From NCBI RefSeq assembly GCF_039536745.1, contig NZ_BAAAZE010000005.1:62001-126000 (forward strand): a DNA stretch of 64,000 nucleotides, read 5' to 3'. Positions within the stretch are counted from its first letter, which is position 1. Each line of letters starts with the position of its first letter. The position numbers and the translations under genes are program-made. This document shows positions 44,715 to 53,347 of the stretch, in pieces. Under the pieces are notes generated by a model, which saw nothing but the letters and a program-made list of their open reading frames with translations, had not been told where the DNA came from and ran no database searches. Source of the DNA: Actimicrobium antarcticum (lineage in GTDB: Bacteria; Pseudomonadota; Gammaproteobacteria; Burkholderiales; Burkholderiaceae_D).

Positions 44715-44728
44715 TTGATTCACATCAA
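44715..44728. promoter_or_regulatory. FNR/ANR box upstream of ccoN
   Basis: TTGAT-TCAC-ATCAA, a perfect FNR/ANR site 65 bases before the ccoN start, the classical arrangement for anaerobic/microaerobic induction of cbb3 oxidase. Confidence 0.9.
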
Positions 44729-44792
44729 GGATTTTTGCCTCCCAGACTCTTACTCTCAGCCACATCATCGTGGTTATCTCGGGAGAGCGTTA

Positions 44793-46220
44793 GTGGGAAC
44801 AGAACTGAATTACAACTACAAGGTCGTCAAGCAGTTCACGATCGCAACCGTGGTGTGGGGAGTGATCGGCATGCTGGTCGGTGTCCTCATTGCCGCACAG
44901 CTGGCCTGGCCGGCGCTGAACTTCGATACGCCGTGGCTGAGCTACGGCCGGCTGCGACCATTGCATACCAACGCGGTGATTTTTGCGTTCGGTATCTGCG
45001 GTTTGTTTGCTACCTCGTATTACGTCGTGCAGCGTACCTGTCAGGTGCGGCTGTTCTCCGACAAGCTCGCTGCGTTCACGTTCTGGGGCTGGCAGCTGGT
45101 GCTGGTCTGCGCCACGATCTCGCTGCCGATGGGCTTCACGCGTGGCAAGGAATATGCCGAGCTGGAATGGCCGATCGCGCTGCTGATCACCGTGGTCTGG
45201 GTCGCGTATGCCGTGGTGTTTTTCGGCACGCTGATCAAGCGCAAGGTCAAGCACATCTATGTCGCCAACTGGTTTTTCGGTGCCTTCATCCTGGCCGTCG
45301 CCATCCTGCATATCGTCAACGGTGCCAGCATGCCTGCCTCGTTCATGAAATCCTATTCCGCCTATTCGGGCGTGCAGGACGCCATGATCCAGTGGTGGTA
45401 TGGCCATAATGCGGTGGGTTTCATCCTGACAGCCGGTTATCTGGGCATGGTCTATTACTTCATTCCGAAACAGGCCGAGCGGCCGGTGTATTCGTATCGC
45501 CTGTCGATCGTCCACTTCTGGGCGCTGATCTTTACCTACATGTGGGCCGGTCCGCATCACCTGCATTACACCGCCTTGCCTGACTGGACCCAATCGCTGG
45601 CCGTGGTGTTCTCGCTGATCCTGCTGGCACCATCGTGGGGCGGGATGATCAACGGCATCATGACGCTGTCCGGCGCCTGGCACAAATTGCGTTCGGACCC
45701 GATCCTGAAGTTCATGATCGTGTCGCTCTCGTTCTACGGCATGTCGACCTTCGAAGGTCCGATGATGTCCATCAAGACCATCAATTCGCTGTCGCACTAC
45801 ACCGACTGGACGATTGCGCATGTCCACTCCGGCGCGCTGGGCTGGGTTGGCTTCATCACGATGGGATCGATCTATTACCTGATTCCGCGCCTGTCCGGCA
45901 AGACCGCGATGTGGAGCACCCGTCTGGTCGATACCCACTTCTGGGTCGCCACCATCGGTGTCGTGCTGTACATCTCGTCGATGTGGATTGCCGGTGTGAT
46001 GCAGGGCCTGATGTGGCGCGCAGTCAATGCCGACGGCACGCTGACCTACAGCTTTGTGGAAGGCGTCAAGGCTACCTATCCGTACTACGTGATCCGGGTC
46101 AGTGGCGGCTTCCTGTACTTCTCCGGCATGGTGATGATGGCCTACAACACCTTCATGACGATGCGCGATGGCGTCGCGGTGGACGCACGCATCCCTGCCT
46201 TGTTACCTACACACGCCTGA
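44793..46220 (+). CDS. ccoN: cytochrome c oxidase cbb3-type subunit I
   Basis: 475 residues from a GTG at 44793 with GGGAG upstream. The frame is open from 44715, but that would place the FNR box within the gene. Twelve membrane helices; heme and CuB histidines are visible in PLHTNAVIFAF, WWYGHNAVGF, WAGPHHLHYTALPDW and IAHVHSGALGW. Catalytic heme b/b3-CuB subunit of the high-affinity terminal oxidase. First gene of ccoNOQP, under the FNR box at 44715. Confidence 0.96.
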   Translation: MGTELNYNYKVVKQFTIATVVWGVIGMLVGVLIAAQLAWPALNFDTPWLSYGRLRPLHTNAVIFAFGICGLFATSYYVVQRTCQVRLFSDKLAAFTFWGWQLVLVCATISLPMGFTRGKEYAELEWPIALLITVVWVAYAVVFFGTLIKRKVKHIYVANWFFGAFILAVAILHIVNGASMPASFMKSYSAYSGVQDAMIQWWYGHNAVGFILTAGYLGMVYYFIPKQAERPVYSYRLSIVHFWALIFTYMWAGPHHLHYTALPDWTQSLAVVFSLILLAPSWGGMINGIMTLSGAWHKLRSDPILKFMIVSLSFYGMSTFEGPMMSIKTINSLSHYTDWTIAHVHSGALGWVGFITMGSIYYLIPRLSGKTAMWSTRLVDTHFWVATIGVVLYISSMWIAGVMQGLMWRAVNADGTLTYSFVEGVKATYPYYVIRVSGGFLYFSGMVMMAYNTFMTMRDGVAVDARIPALLPTHA

Positions 46221-46233
46221 TCAGGAGTACTCA

Positions 46234-46848
46234 ATGAAATTTTCCCATGCGTGGATTGAAAGAAATCCCTGGTTGCTGATCGCACTGGTGCTGGTCGTCA
46301 TCAGCATCGGCGGGCTGGTCGAAATCGTGCCGCTGTTTTTTCAGAAGTCGACCACCGAGCCGATTACCGGGCTCAAACCGTACTCGGCATTGCGGCTGGT
46401 CGGTCGCGACATTTATGTGCGCGAAGGCTGCTACAACTGCCACTCGCAAATGATCCGGCCGTTGCGTGCCGAAACCGAACGCTATGGCCATTATTCGGTG
46501 GCCGGCGAATTCGTCTACGACCGTCCGTTCCAGTGGGGTTCGAAGCGGACCGGTCCCGACCTGGCCCGGGTCGGTGCACGCTACAGCGATGCCTGGCACA
46601 GCACCCATCTGAATAATCCGCGTGATCTGGTGCCGGAATCGAACATGCCGGGTTATCCATGGCTGGCGACCACCGCGCTGGTGCCGGACGAGGTGATGCC
46701 GAAGATGCGTGCACTGCAGCGCCTCGGTACGCCGTACTCGGACCAGGAAGTCAAAGACGCACCCGCCACCCTGGCCGGCAAGACCGAACAGGATGCACTG
46801 ATCGCCTACCTGCAAGGGTTGGGCATCTTGATCAAGACAAGGAACTGA
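46234..46848 (+). CDS. ccoO: cytochrome c oxidase cbb3-type subunit II
   Basis: 204 residues, usual size. N-terminal membrane anchor (~13-35) and one c-heme site Cys66-X2-Cys69-His70 (EGCYNCHSQMIRPL), with axial Met in the SNMPGYPWL segment. AGGAG before the ATG, 13 bases after ccoN. Passes electrons from CcoP to CcoN. Confidence 0.96.
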   Translation: MKFSHAWIERNPWLLIALVLVVISIGGLVEIVPLFFQKSTTEPITGLKPYSALRLVGRDIYVREGCYNCHSQMIRPLRAETERYGHYSVAGEFVYDRPFQWGSKRTGPDLARVGARYSDAWHSTHLNNPRDLVPESNMPGYPWLATTALVPDEVMPKMRALQRLGTPYSDQEVKDAPATLAGKTEQDALIAYLQGLGILIKTRN

Positions 46849-46850
46849 TC

Positions 46851-47054
46851 ATGGCAATCGCCTACATTTTTACGGACGCCAGCAGCGTCATGACGGTGGT
46901 CAGCCTGGCCACCTTTGTCGGCATCCTCTGGTGGACCTTTGGCCTCAAGCGCAGTGCGGACTTCGATACAGCGGCAAACCTGCCGTTTGCGGACGACGGC
47001 GATGGCGACGACGACCGCATTGCGGTACCGAATTCGGAGAAAAAGCATGGCTGA
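46851..47054 (+). CDS. ccoQ: cytochrome c oxidase cbb3-type subunit IV
   Basis: 67 residues. A single membrane helix (VMTVVSLATFVGILWWTFGL), then KRSADFDTAANLPFADD, the conserved CcoQ tail. It starts two bases after the ccoO stop and overlaps ccoP by 8 bases. Stabilises the oxidase complex. Confidence 0.93.
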   Translation: MAIAYIFTDASSVMTVVSLATFVGILWWTFGLKRSADFDTAANLPFADDGDGDDDRIAVPNSEKKHG

Positions 47055-47982
47055 CTTTACTAGCGGTTTCTGGAATATTTTCATCACCGTCCTGACTTTG
47101 CTGGGCGTCTTCGGATGCGCCTTGCTGCTGTGGGCGCAGTCGCAGCACAAGGTCGTTGTCAAGCCGGGTTCGGACGGCTCGGTGGAAACCACCGGCCACG
47201 TCTGGGATGAAGACCTGACCGAATTGAATACGCCGATGCCGCGCTGGTGGATGTGGCTGTTCTATATCACCATCGTGTTTGGCCTGGTCTACCTGTACCT
47301 GTATCCGGGACTGGGTACCTACGCCGGCAAGCTCGGCTGGACCTCGACCGGCCAGTACACCGAAGAACTCAAGCAGGCCGACGCTGAATACGGCCCGCTG
47401 TTTGCCGGCTATCTGAAGCAGGACCTGAAAGTGGTCGCCGCCGACCCGCAAGCCCACGCCATCGGCGAGCGCCTGTTCCTGACGTATTGCTCGCAATGCC
47501 ATGGCTCGGCCGCACGCGGCAGCAAGGGTTTTCCGAATCTGACCGACAAGGATTGGCTGTACGGTGGCGATCCGGAAACCATCAAGACCACGCTGCTGCA
47601 CGGTCGCAATGGCCAGATGCCACCGATGGGCGCGGCACTCGGTACCGACCAGGATGTCGAGAATGTCGCGCAGTACGTATTGAGTCTGTCGGGTGCGAAC
47701 TCTGACCCGATCAAGCGCGTACTCGGCAAGCCGAAGTTCATGGTCTGCGCAGCCTGTCATGGTGCCGATGCCAAAGGCAATCCGGCTCTCGGTGCTCCGA
47801 ACCTGACCGACAAGATCTGGCTCTACGGCGGCAGTGCCGACACCATCATGGAAACCATCCGCAAGGGTCGCAACAACGTGATGCCGGCCTTCAAGGACTT
47901 CCTTGGCGAAGCCAAAGTGCATGTGCTGGCGGCGTATATCTGGAGTTTGTCGAACGACCCTGCGGTGCAAGCCGCGAAATAA
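47047..47982 (+). CDS. ccoP: cytochrome c oxidase cbb3-type subunit III
   Basis: 311 residues. Two membrane helices (~8-30 and ~67-88, the second containing WWMWLFYITIVFGLVYLYLYPGLG) and two c-type domains with Cys148-X2-Cys151-His152 (CSQCHG) and Cys234-X2-Cys237-His238 (CAACHG). Overlaps ccoQ. Entry point for electrons into cbb3 oxidase. Confidence 0.96.
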   Translation: MADFTSGFWNIFITVLTLLGVFGCALLLWAQSQHKVVVKPGSDGSVETTGHVWDEDLTELNTPMPRWWMWLFYITIVFGLVYLYLYPGLGTYAGKLGWTSTGQYTEELKQADAEYGPLFAGYLKQDLKVVAADPQAHAIGERLFLTYCSQCHGSAARGSKGFPNLTDKDWLYGGDPETIKTTLLHGRNGQMPPMGAALGTDQDVENVAQYVLSLSGANSDPIKRVLGKPKFMVCAACHGADAKGNPALGAPNLTDKIWLYGGSADTIMETIRKGRNNVMPAFKDFLGEAKVHVLAAYIWSLSNDPAVQAAK

Positions 47983-47987
47983 AACGC

Positions 47988-48022
47988 TGCGCGGCCACGC
48001 CGGAAACCGGTGTGGTCGCGCA
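47988..48022 (+). other. 16-bp stem-loop between ccoP and ccoG
   Basis: TGCGCGGCCACGCCGG - AAA - CCGGTGTGGTCGCGCA, a long GC-rich hairpin five bases after the ccoP stop, without a T-tract. It probably protects the ccoNOQP mRNA end or reduces transcription into ccoGH, so that structural subunits exceed assembly factors. Confidence 0.6.
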
Positions 48023-48090
48023 AGTCGGCGGATGTGCGCGCGGTGGCATGCCGGGCACATCCGGATTTTTTCAGGACAAAGTTGGCGCTT

Positions 48091-49578
48091 ATGAGTAACC
48101 CCGAAGTTGCAGTCATCAAAATGTACGCAGCGCGCGAGGAAATTTATCCGCGTGAAGTGAAGGGGCGCTATGCCACCTTGCGCTGGCTGTGCGTGTGGCT
48201 GACGCAACTGGTGTTTTACGGATTGCCCTGGTTGCAGTGGAACGGACGGCAGGCCTTGCTGTTCGATCTGGGTGCACGGAAGTTCTACATTTTTGGCATT
48301 GTCCTATGGCCGCAGGATTTTATTTATCTGGCGGTATTACTGATTATTTCTGCTTACGCGCTGTTCCTGGTAACCGCGGTGGCAGGTCGGGTCTGGTGCG
48401 GTTTCGCCTGTCCGCAAACGGTCTACACCGAAATTTTCATGTGGATCGAACGCAAGATCGAAGGCACTCGCAGCGCCCGCATGCGGCTCGACAAGCAACC
48501 GTGGGGGATCGACAAGCTCTGGCGCAAAACGGCCAAGCACCTGGCCTGGGGCACCGTCGCGCTGTGGACCGGGTTGACCTTTGTCGGTTACTTCACGCCG
48601 ATTCATACGCTCATCGGTGAAGTCAGCAGCCTTGGACTGGGTCCGTGGGAATGGTTCTGGATTCTGTTCTATGCGCTGGCTACCTATGGCAATGCCGGCT
48701 GGATGCGCGAGCAGGTCTGCAAGTACATGTGTCCGTATGCACGCTTCCAGAGTTCGATGTTCGACAAGGACACGCTGATCGTGACGTATGACACCGAGCG
48801 CGGCGAACCACGTGGTCCGCTGGGCAAGAAGGGTGCTGCTGCGAAGGTGGTGGCAACTGCAACCGCAACCGCCACTGCTGCTGCAACGGCTGCCGTTGTT
48901 GCAGCCAATGCCAGCGTCACCACCAAGACCACCGGCGACTGCATCGATTGCTCGATGTGCGTGCAGGTCTGCCCGACCGGAATCGATATTCGCGACGGCT
49001 TGCAGTATGAATGCATCGGTTGCGCCGCCTGCATCGACGCCTGCAATTCGGTGATGGCAAAGATCGACCTGCCGGCCGGCCTGATCCGCTATTCGACCGA
49101 TCACGCAATCGCCAGCCGCTGGTCGATCGGGCAAATGCGGGCGCGCGTGCTGCGACCCCGGGTGCTGATCTACACCGGTATCCTGTTGCTCATCGTGACG
49201 GCGTTCGTGGTTTCGCTGGCCCTGCGTACGCCGCTCAAGATGGATGTGATCCGTGACCGTGGCGCGATGGGCCAGGAGGTCGAAGACGGCATGATCGAAA
49301 ATGTCTATCGCCTGCAAATCATGAACACCCAGGAAGAAAGCCATCACTACAAGATTTCGGTGTCGGGCATCGACAGCATTGCGCTGGTATCACCGGACAC
49401 CCTGGTGATGGAAGGAACCGGCGCACGCGCTGTGCCGGTCCGGGTGCGCGTCGATCATGGCGAGGGCAAGCACGGCTCGAACAAGATCAAGTTCACTCTG
49501 AAAGCAACGGATGGTGCAGATATTGAAGTCACCGAAAAAGCGGTGTTCTTTGTACCGCACGAAGACGATCGGGATTAA
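48091..49578 (+). CDS. ccoG: cbb3 oxidase accessory protein CcoG (FixG/RdxA), with low-complexity insertion
   Basis: 495 residues from the ATG at 48091. Membrane protein with five helices, CXXXCP (CGFACPQ, CKYMCPYARFQS), and a ferredoxin domain CIDCSMCVQVCPTGID / CIGCAACIDACN for two [4Fe-4S] clusters; C-terminal immunoglobulin-like domain. It is thought to reduce Cu(II) during copper delivery. Odd: between GPLGKKG and TGDCIDC there is an Ala/Thr/Val-rich stretch (residues ~248-280) in place of the short charged linker usual in CcoG. It ends well before the CcoH gene, and there is little sign of a strong ribosome-binding site. Confidence 0.93.
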   Translation: MSNPEVAVIKMYAAREEIYPREVKGRYATLRWLCVWLTQLVFYGLPWLQWNGRQALLFDLGARKFYIFGIVLWPQDFIYLAVLLIISAYALFLVTAVAGRVWCGFACPQTVYTEIFMWIERKIEGTRSARMRLDKQPWGIDKLWRKTAKHLAWGTVALWTGLTFVGYFTPIHTLIGEVSSLGLGPWEWFWILFYALATYGNAGWMREQVCKYMCPYARFQSSMFDKDTLIVTYDTERGEPRGPLGKKGAAAKVVATATATATAAATAAVVAANASVTTKTTGDCIDCSMCVQVCPTGIDIRDGLQYECIGCAACIDACNSVMAKIDLPAGLIRYSTDHAIASRWSIGQMRARVLRPRVLIYTGILLLIVTAFVVSLALRTPLKMDVIRDRGAMGQEVEDGMIENVYRLQIMNTQEESHHYKISVSGIDSIALVSPDTLVMEGTGARAVPVRVRVDHGEGKHGSNKIKFTLKATDGADIEVTEKAVFFVPHEDDRD

Positions 49579-49643
49579 ACGTTGGAAAGTAACAGGCCGA
49601 AATGTATGCAGCCTGGCATCTCGAACACTTACTGGAGTACGCA

Positions 49644-50183
49644 ATGCAATCACACGCAATCAAGTCGGCACCGTCCCGCGACACCACACCCTGGTACACC
49701 CACCGCTGGCCCTGGCTGCTGATGCTGGGGCCGTTCCTGGTGATCATCGCCGGCTCGGTCACGATCTGGCTGGCGGTGACACGCCAGGATGCGCTGGTGG
49801 TCGATGACTACTACAACCAGGGCAAGGCGATCAATCAGGACCTGCGTCGTGACCGTATCGCGACGTCGCTCGGCCTGTCCTTCAACGGCCGTTACGACGT
49901 CGCCAGCGGCCAGCTCACCGGCAAGGTGGTCGGCCTCAGCGGGCCAGTGACAGGCAACGTCCGCGTGCGCCTGAATCATCCGACGCTACCGGAAAAAGAT
50001 ATCCACCTGGTCGCGCCGCTGGACGCGCGCGGGCAGTTCAGTATCGCGCTACCGATGCTGGATCGGGCGGTCTGGCAAGTGCTGATCGAAAGCGAGCAGC
50101 GCAACTGGCGCCTGAACGGCGAATGGAAATGGCCCGAGCAGCTGGCTGTCAGCATCAAAGCCGATGTGCCTGCGGCGGATTGA
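49644..50183 (+). CDS. ccoH: FixH family protein, cbb3 assembly factor CcoH
   Basis: 179 residues from the ATG at 49644 (GGAGT upstream). One membrane helix (~24-46) and a periplasmic FixH domain with the marker ALVVDDYYNQGKAINQDLRRD and NVRVRLNHPT. Part of the early cbb3 assembly complex. It follows ccoG by 65 bases, in the usual order. Confidence 0.92.
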   Translation: MQSHAIKSAPSRDTTPWYTHRWPWLLMLGPFLVIIAGSVTIWLAVTRQDALVVDDYYNQGKAINQDLRRDRIATSLGLSFNGRYDVASGQLTGKVVGLSGPVTGNVRVRLNHPTLPEKDIHLVAPLDARGQFSIALPMLDRAVWQVLIESEQRNWRLNGEWKWPEQLAVSIKADVPAAD

Positions 50184-50196
50184 GAAAGAAGAGACC

Positions 50197-50436
50197 ATGT
50201 TGCGACTTTTGATGACCATACTATGGCCCGCTTTTCTGGCAGCGATTGCGGCGACGGGGCTGTTTTTTTCGCTGTTCGATCCGGTCGAGTTACTGCGGCT
50301 GACACTCGACACCGACCTGCCGGTGACCGCCTGCTACACCATCGGGTTCTTCTTTTTCTGGTTGTTCTGTTCGCTCGCCAGCATGCTGACGTATTACCTG
50401 TCGCATGTGCCGAATGACCGGACGTCGCCGTTTTGA
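50197..50436 (+). CDS. small membrane protein at the end of the cco operon
   Basis: 79 residues, two predicted membrane helices (MLRLLMTILWPAFLAAIAATGLFFSLF and YTIGFFFFWLFCSLASMLTYYL). It starts 13 bases after ccoH; the preceding frame extension to 50164 overlaps ccoH and is rejected. Small proteins of this shape are often encoded here in betaproteobacterial cco clusters. Function unknown. Confidence 0.75.
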   Translation: MLRLLMTILWPAFLAAIAATGLFFSLFDPVELLRLTLDTDLPVTACYTIGFFFFWLFCSLASMLTYYLSHVPNDRTSPF

Positions 50437-50536
50437 GTGGATGGTGTGACATAGCCAGCCGAGGGCGGTGCCGTCGAATCCGCCAGACCGGCCTGGCATG
50501 AAAGTCAACTGCGCCGCCTACGCAAAGGCAGCCAAT

Positions 50537-51301
50537 TTACATCGGCGTGCAATTCTCTGTACCCGCCGCCAGCGCCTTGAGTATGGTCGAATCGAGCAAG
50601 CGCACCTCGCGCTTGTCGACTTCCATCCAGCCCTGCTTTTTGAAACGCGACAGCAGCCTGCTGATGCTTTCGATCGTCAGTCCCAGATAGTTGCCGATGT
50701 CTTCGCGTGACATGCGCAACTGGAAGCTGGTCGGCGAATAACCACGCGCCGCATAGCGCGACGACAGGTTCACCAGGAACGCCGCAAAACGCTGCTCTGC
50801 ACGCATGTTCCCGAGCAGGAGCATGACGTTTTGCTCGCGCATGATTTCCTGGCTCATGATGCGGTGGAAGTGATGCAGCAGCCGCGGAATTTCGCCGAAT
50901 AATTCTTCCAGTCGGCTAAACGGAATCTCGCAGACTTCACTGTCTTCGAGTGCGACGGCATCGCAGTGGTGGCGGTCAGCGCTGATGGCGTCCATGCCCA
51001 GCAACTCGCCCGCCATCTGGAAACCGGTGATGTGCGTTTCACCACCGGCATTGATCTGGAATGTCTTGAAATGGCCGAAGCGGATCGCGTACAGGTTGCG
51101 GAACGGATCATCCATCTTGTAAAGGCGCTCGTCGCGCAAGATGCGCCGGCGGCGCCCGATGATCTGGTCGAGACGGTTGATGTCACCTTCGTCGAGACCC
51201 ATCGGCAGGCAGAGCTGGTGCATGCTGCAGTTGGCACAACTGGCTTTGAGTGCGCTGATGGTTTGCGCAGGCGTGGCGATGTAGGTAAGTGGTTGGGGCA
51301 T
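50537..51301 (-). CDS. fnr: FNR/ANR-type oxygen-sensing transcriptional regulator
   Basis: 254 residues. N-terminal cysteines Cys22, Cys25, Cys31 (SCANCSMHQLC) and Cys113 (HHCDAVALED) can hold the oxygen-labile [4Fe-4S] cluster. A cyclic-nucleotide-type beta-roll, dimerisation helix and HTH follow, with the FNR recognition residues E-X2-S-R in GLTIESISRLLSRF. This predicts binding to TTGAT-N4-ATCAA, present before ccoN, hemN and both Aer-like receptors. Convergent with the cco operon. I found no FNR box in its own upstream region, 51302-51443. Confidence 0.94.
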   Translation of the reverse strand: MPQPLTYIATPAQTISALKASCANCSMHQLCLPMGLDEGDINRLDQIIGRRRRILRDERLYKMDDPFRNLYAIRFGHFKTFQINAGGETHITGFQMAGELLGMDAISADRHHCDAVALEDSEVCEIPFSRLEELFGEIPRLLHHFHRIMSQEIMREQNVMLLLGNMRAEQRFAAFLVNLSSRYAARGYSPTSFQLRMSREDIGNYLGLTIESISRLLSRFKKQGWMEVDKREVRLLDSTILKALAAGTENCTPM

Positions 51302-51443
51302 GTGGTTGTGTGTACCACAGAAGTGTTCGGTCGCACGGATTTATCCTGCAGCTTCCTGCGGCATTGCTGCGCCATGGGATCACGCTGCGGCAGCGATACT
51401 CGCACGCACGGGCCCTTCATCGGGACCATGCGTGCCTGCTCAG

Positions 51444-53165
51444 TTAAACCGCACCGGCAAACAACTTGTCATACGCCGCCAACAGCGTCTGGTGCATCGC
51501 ACTGCCTTCCATGTCCGCTCCCAGCGTCACCAATCCGAAGAAGCGTTCGCTGCGATCCAGCAATGCCTCGGCCTGACGGACCGTGTCTGCGCCATACAGC
51601 AGCACCAGCGCGCGGCGGTAGTCGCCGACCTGTTCGAGGTTCATCAGGCTTTCGATGCAGCGATACACCAGCCGGCGCGCCGGGTTCATTTGCTTGTACT
51701 GATGAATCCAGTCGCAGCCTTCGCGGGTGGCTTCTTCGTCACCGATGGCCAGTGCCAGCAGGGTTTTCAGTTCGCCGATGCGCAGTTCTTTCCAGGTCGT
51801 GCCGACCGGGATGGCCAGGCCGAGGATTTCCCACAGTGGCCGTTCGTCGTTGAGGTTCGAGGTTTGCAGGTATTCCAGCAGCTCGGTGCATTCTTCCTCG
51901 TCGAGTGCATCGAGGCGTACCAGTGCCGGCCGGATGTCGTTGCCGACGCTATTGTTCTCCCATTCCAGATCCTCGACCGGATAGATTTCGGACATGCCCG
52001 GCACCAGGATGCGGCAGCTGTACGCGCCTTGTTCGCTGAAGTCGGCAACGTACATGTCCTTGCCCTCGGCATGCACGGCGTCGCATAGCCAGTTGTAGTC
52101 TTCTTCGGTGGTGTTGCTGAAGTTCCAGTCGGCGAACGGGAAGTCGGGCGTGTCGCCGAGAAAATTCCAGCTGACCACGCCGCTCGAATCGACGAAGTGG
52201 ATTTCGAGGTTGGCCACTGCGGTGATTTCATCCATATCGAAGCCGGGTTCCGGAAAACCTTCGAGCGATTCCAGTGCGCGTCCTTGCAGCAGTTCGGTCA
52301 GTGCCCGTTCCAGCGCGATCTCGAAACGCGGATGCGCACCAAAGCTGGCGAACAAGCCCTGATCGCCGGGATGCAGTAACGTCACGCACATGACCGGATA
52401 GCGACCACCGAGCGAGGCGTCGCGCACCAGGATGCCGAAGCCGGCCTCGCGCAAGCCCTTGATGCCGGCAGCGATGCCGGGGTAGCGGGCGATGACCTCG
52501 TCGGGCACTTCCGGCAGGCACAGGCCTTCGCTGATGATGCGGTATTTGATGTGGCGTTCAAAGATTTCGGACAGTGCCTGGCTGCGCGCTTCCATCATCG
52601 TGTTACCAGCGGCCATGCCGTTGCTGACGTACAGGTTGCCGATGATATTGACCGGAATCCAGGTCGGCGCACCGTCGCGCAAACGGGTGTAGGGCAGGGC
52701 ACAAATGCCGCGTGCGACATTGCCCGAGTTCAGGTCGACCAGCACCTGGCTGTCGATCTCGCTGTCGGGGTTGTAGAACGCCTGCAGCTCGACATTGAGC
52801 AGTTCGGCAGGCCAGCGACCGTCGGTGGTCGGGGCGAACCAGCGCTCTTGCGGATAGTGCACGAAAGGCCGGTTGGCACGGGTCGCGCCGAGGTAAAAAT
52901 GGGTCCAGAAATAATGCGTGCCGAGCCGCTCGAAAAACTCGCCCAGCGCACTGGCGCGGGCCGCCAGTTCGGTCGCACCTTTGCCATTCGAAAACAGCAT
53001 CGGGCATGCGTGGTCTTTCATGTGCACTGACCAGATCGCTTCGACCGGATTGAGCCAGGACGATTCATCCAGATGGAAGCCGCGCTCGGCCAGTTTCTTT
53101 TGCATCGTGCGGATGGTGGACTCAAGCGAGGCGTCTTTTCCGGGGATGAAGCTTTCTGTGTGCAT
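51444..53165 (-). CDS. ycaO: YcaO-domain protein (ribosomal protein S12 methylthiotransferase accessory factor type)
   Basis: 573 residues, colinear from memory with E. coli YcaO (586). ATP-binding YcaO core with ATELAARASALGEFFERLGTHYF and AAGNTMMEARSQALSEIFERHIKYR, plus the C-terminal TPR-like domain ending DMEGSAMHQTLLAAYDKLF. E. coli YcaO aids RimO in beta-methylthiolation of S12. It is not next to a precursor peptide or cyclodehydratase partner, so a RiPP pathway is unlikely. It lies upstream of fnr on the same strand, 142 bases away. Confidence 0.9.
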   Translation of the reverse strand: MHTESFIPGKDASLESTIRTMQKKLAERGFHLDESSWLNPVEAIWSVHMKDHACPMLFSNGKGATELAARASALGEFFERLGTHYFWTHFYLGATRANRPFVHYPQERWFAPTTDGRWPAELLNVELQAFYNPDSEIDSQVLVDLNSGNVARGICALPYTRLRDGAPTWIPVNIIGNLYVSNGMAAGNTMMEARSQALSEIFERHIKYRIISEGLCLPEVPDEVIARYPGIAAGIKGLREAGFGILVRDASLGGRYPVMCVTLLHPGDQGLFASFGAHPRFEIALERALTELLQGRALESLEGFPEPGFDMDEITAVANLEIHFVDSSGVVSWNFLGDTPDFPFADWNFSNTTEEDYNWLCDAVHAEGKDMYVADFSEQGAYSCRILVPGMSEIYPVEDLEWENNSVGNDIRPALVRLDALDEEECTELLEYLQTSNLNDERPLWEILGLAIPVGTTWKELRIGELKTLLALAIGDEEATREGCDWIHQYKQMNPARRLVYRCIESLMNLEQVGDYRRALVLLYGADTVRQAEALLDRSERFFGLVTLGADMEGSAMHQTLLAAYDKLFAGAV

Positions 53166-53347
53166 GGGGAGATTGTCGGTGAGGGAAGTGGCGGCGCCCG
53201 CAGGGCAGTGATGCAGCGTGTCGGCGTCGGGGATGGGAGGATTTTACAGACAAGCGAAAGCCCCGGCCATTGGTCATTTGGCAGAACGGGTTGTCGCAGG
53301 GTTTTTTACATCAACGTTTTTAACATGTCGACGTTTAGGACTGTGGA

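Noticed and set aside
51444..53165. YcaO as part of a thiazole/oxazole peptide pathway
   Set aside because: Length and C-terminal domain match the stand-alone E. coli YcaO, and no precursor peptide, E1-like or dehydrogenase partner is adjacent.
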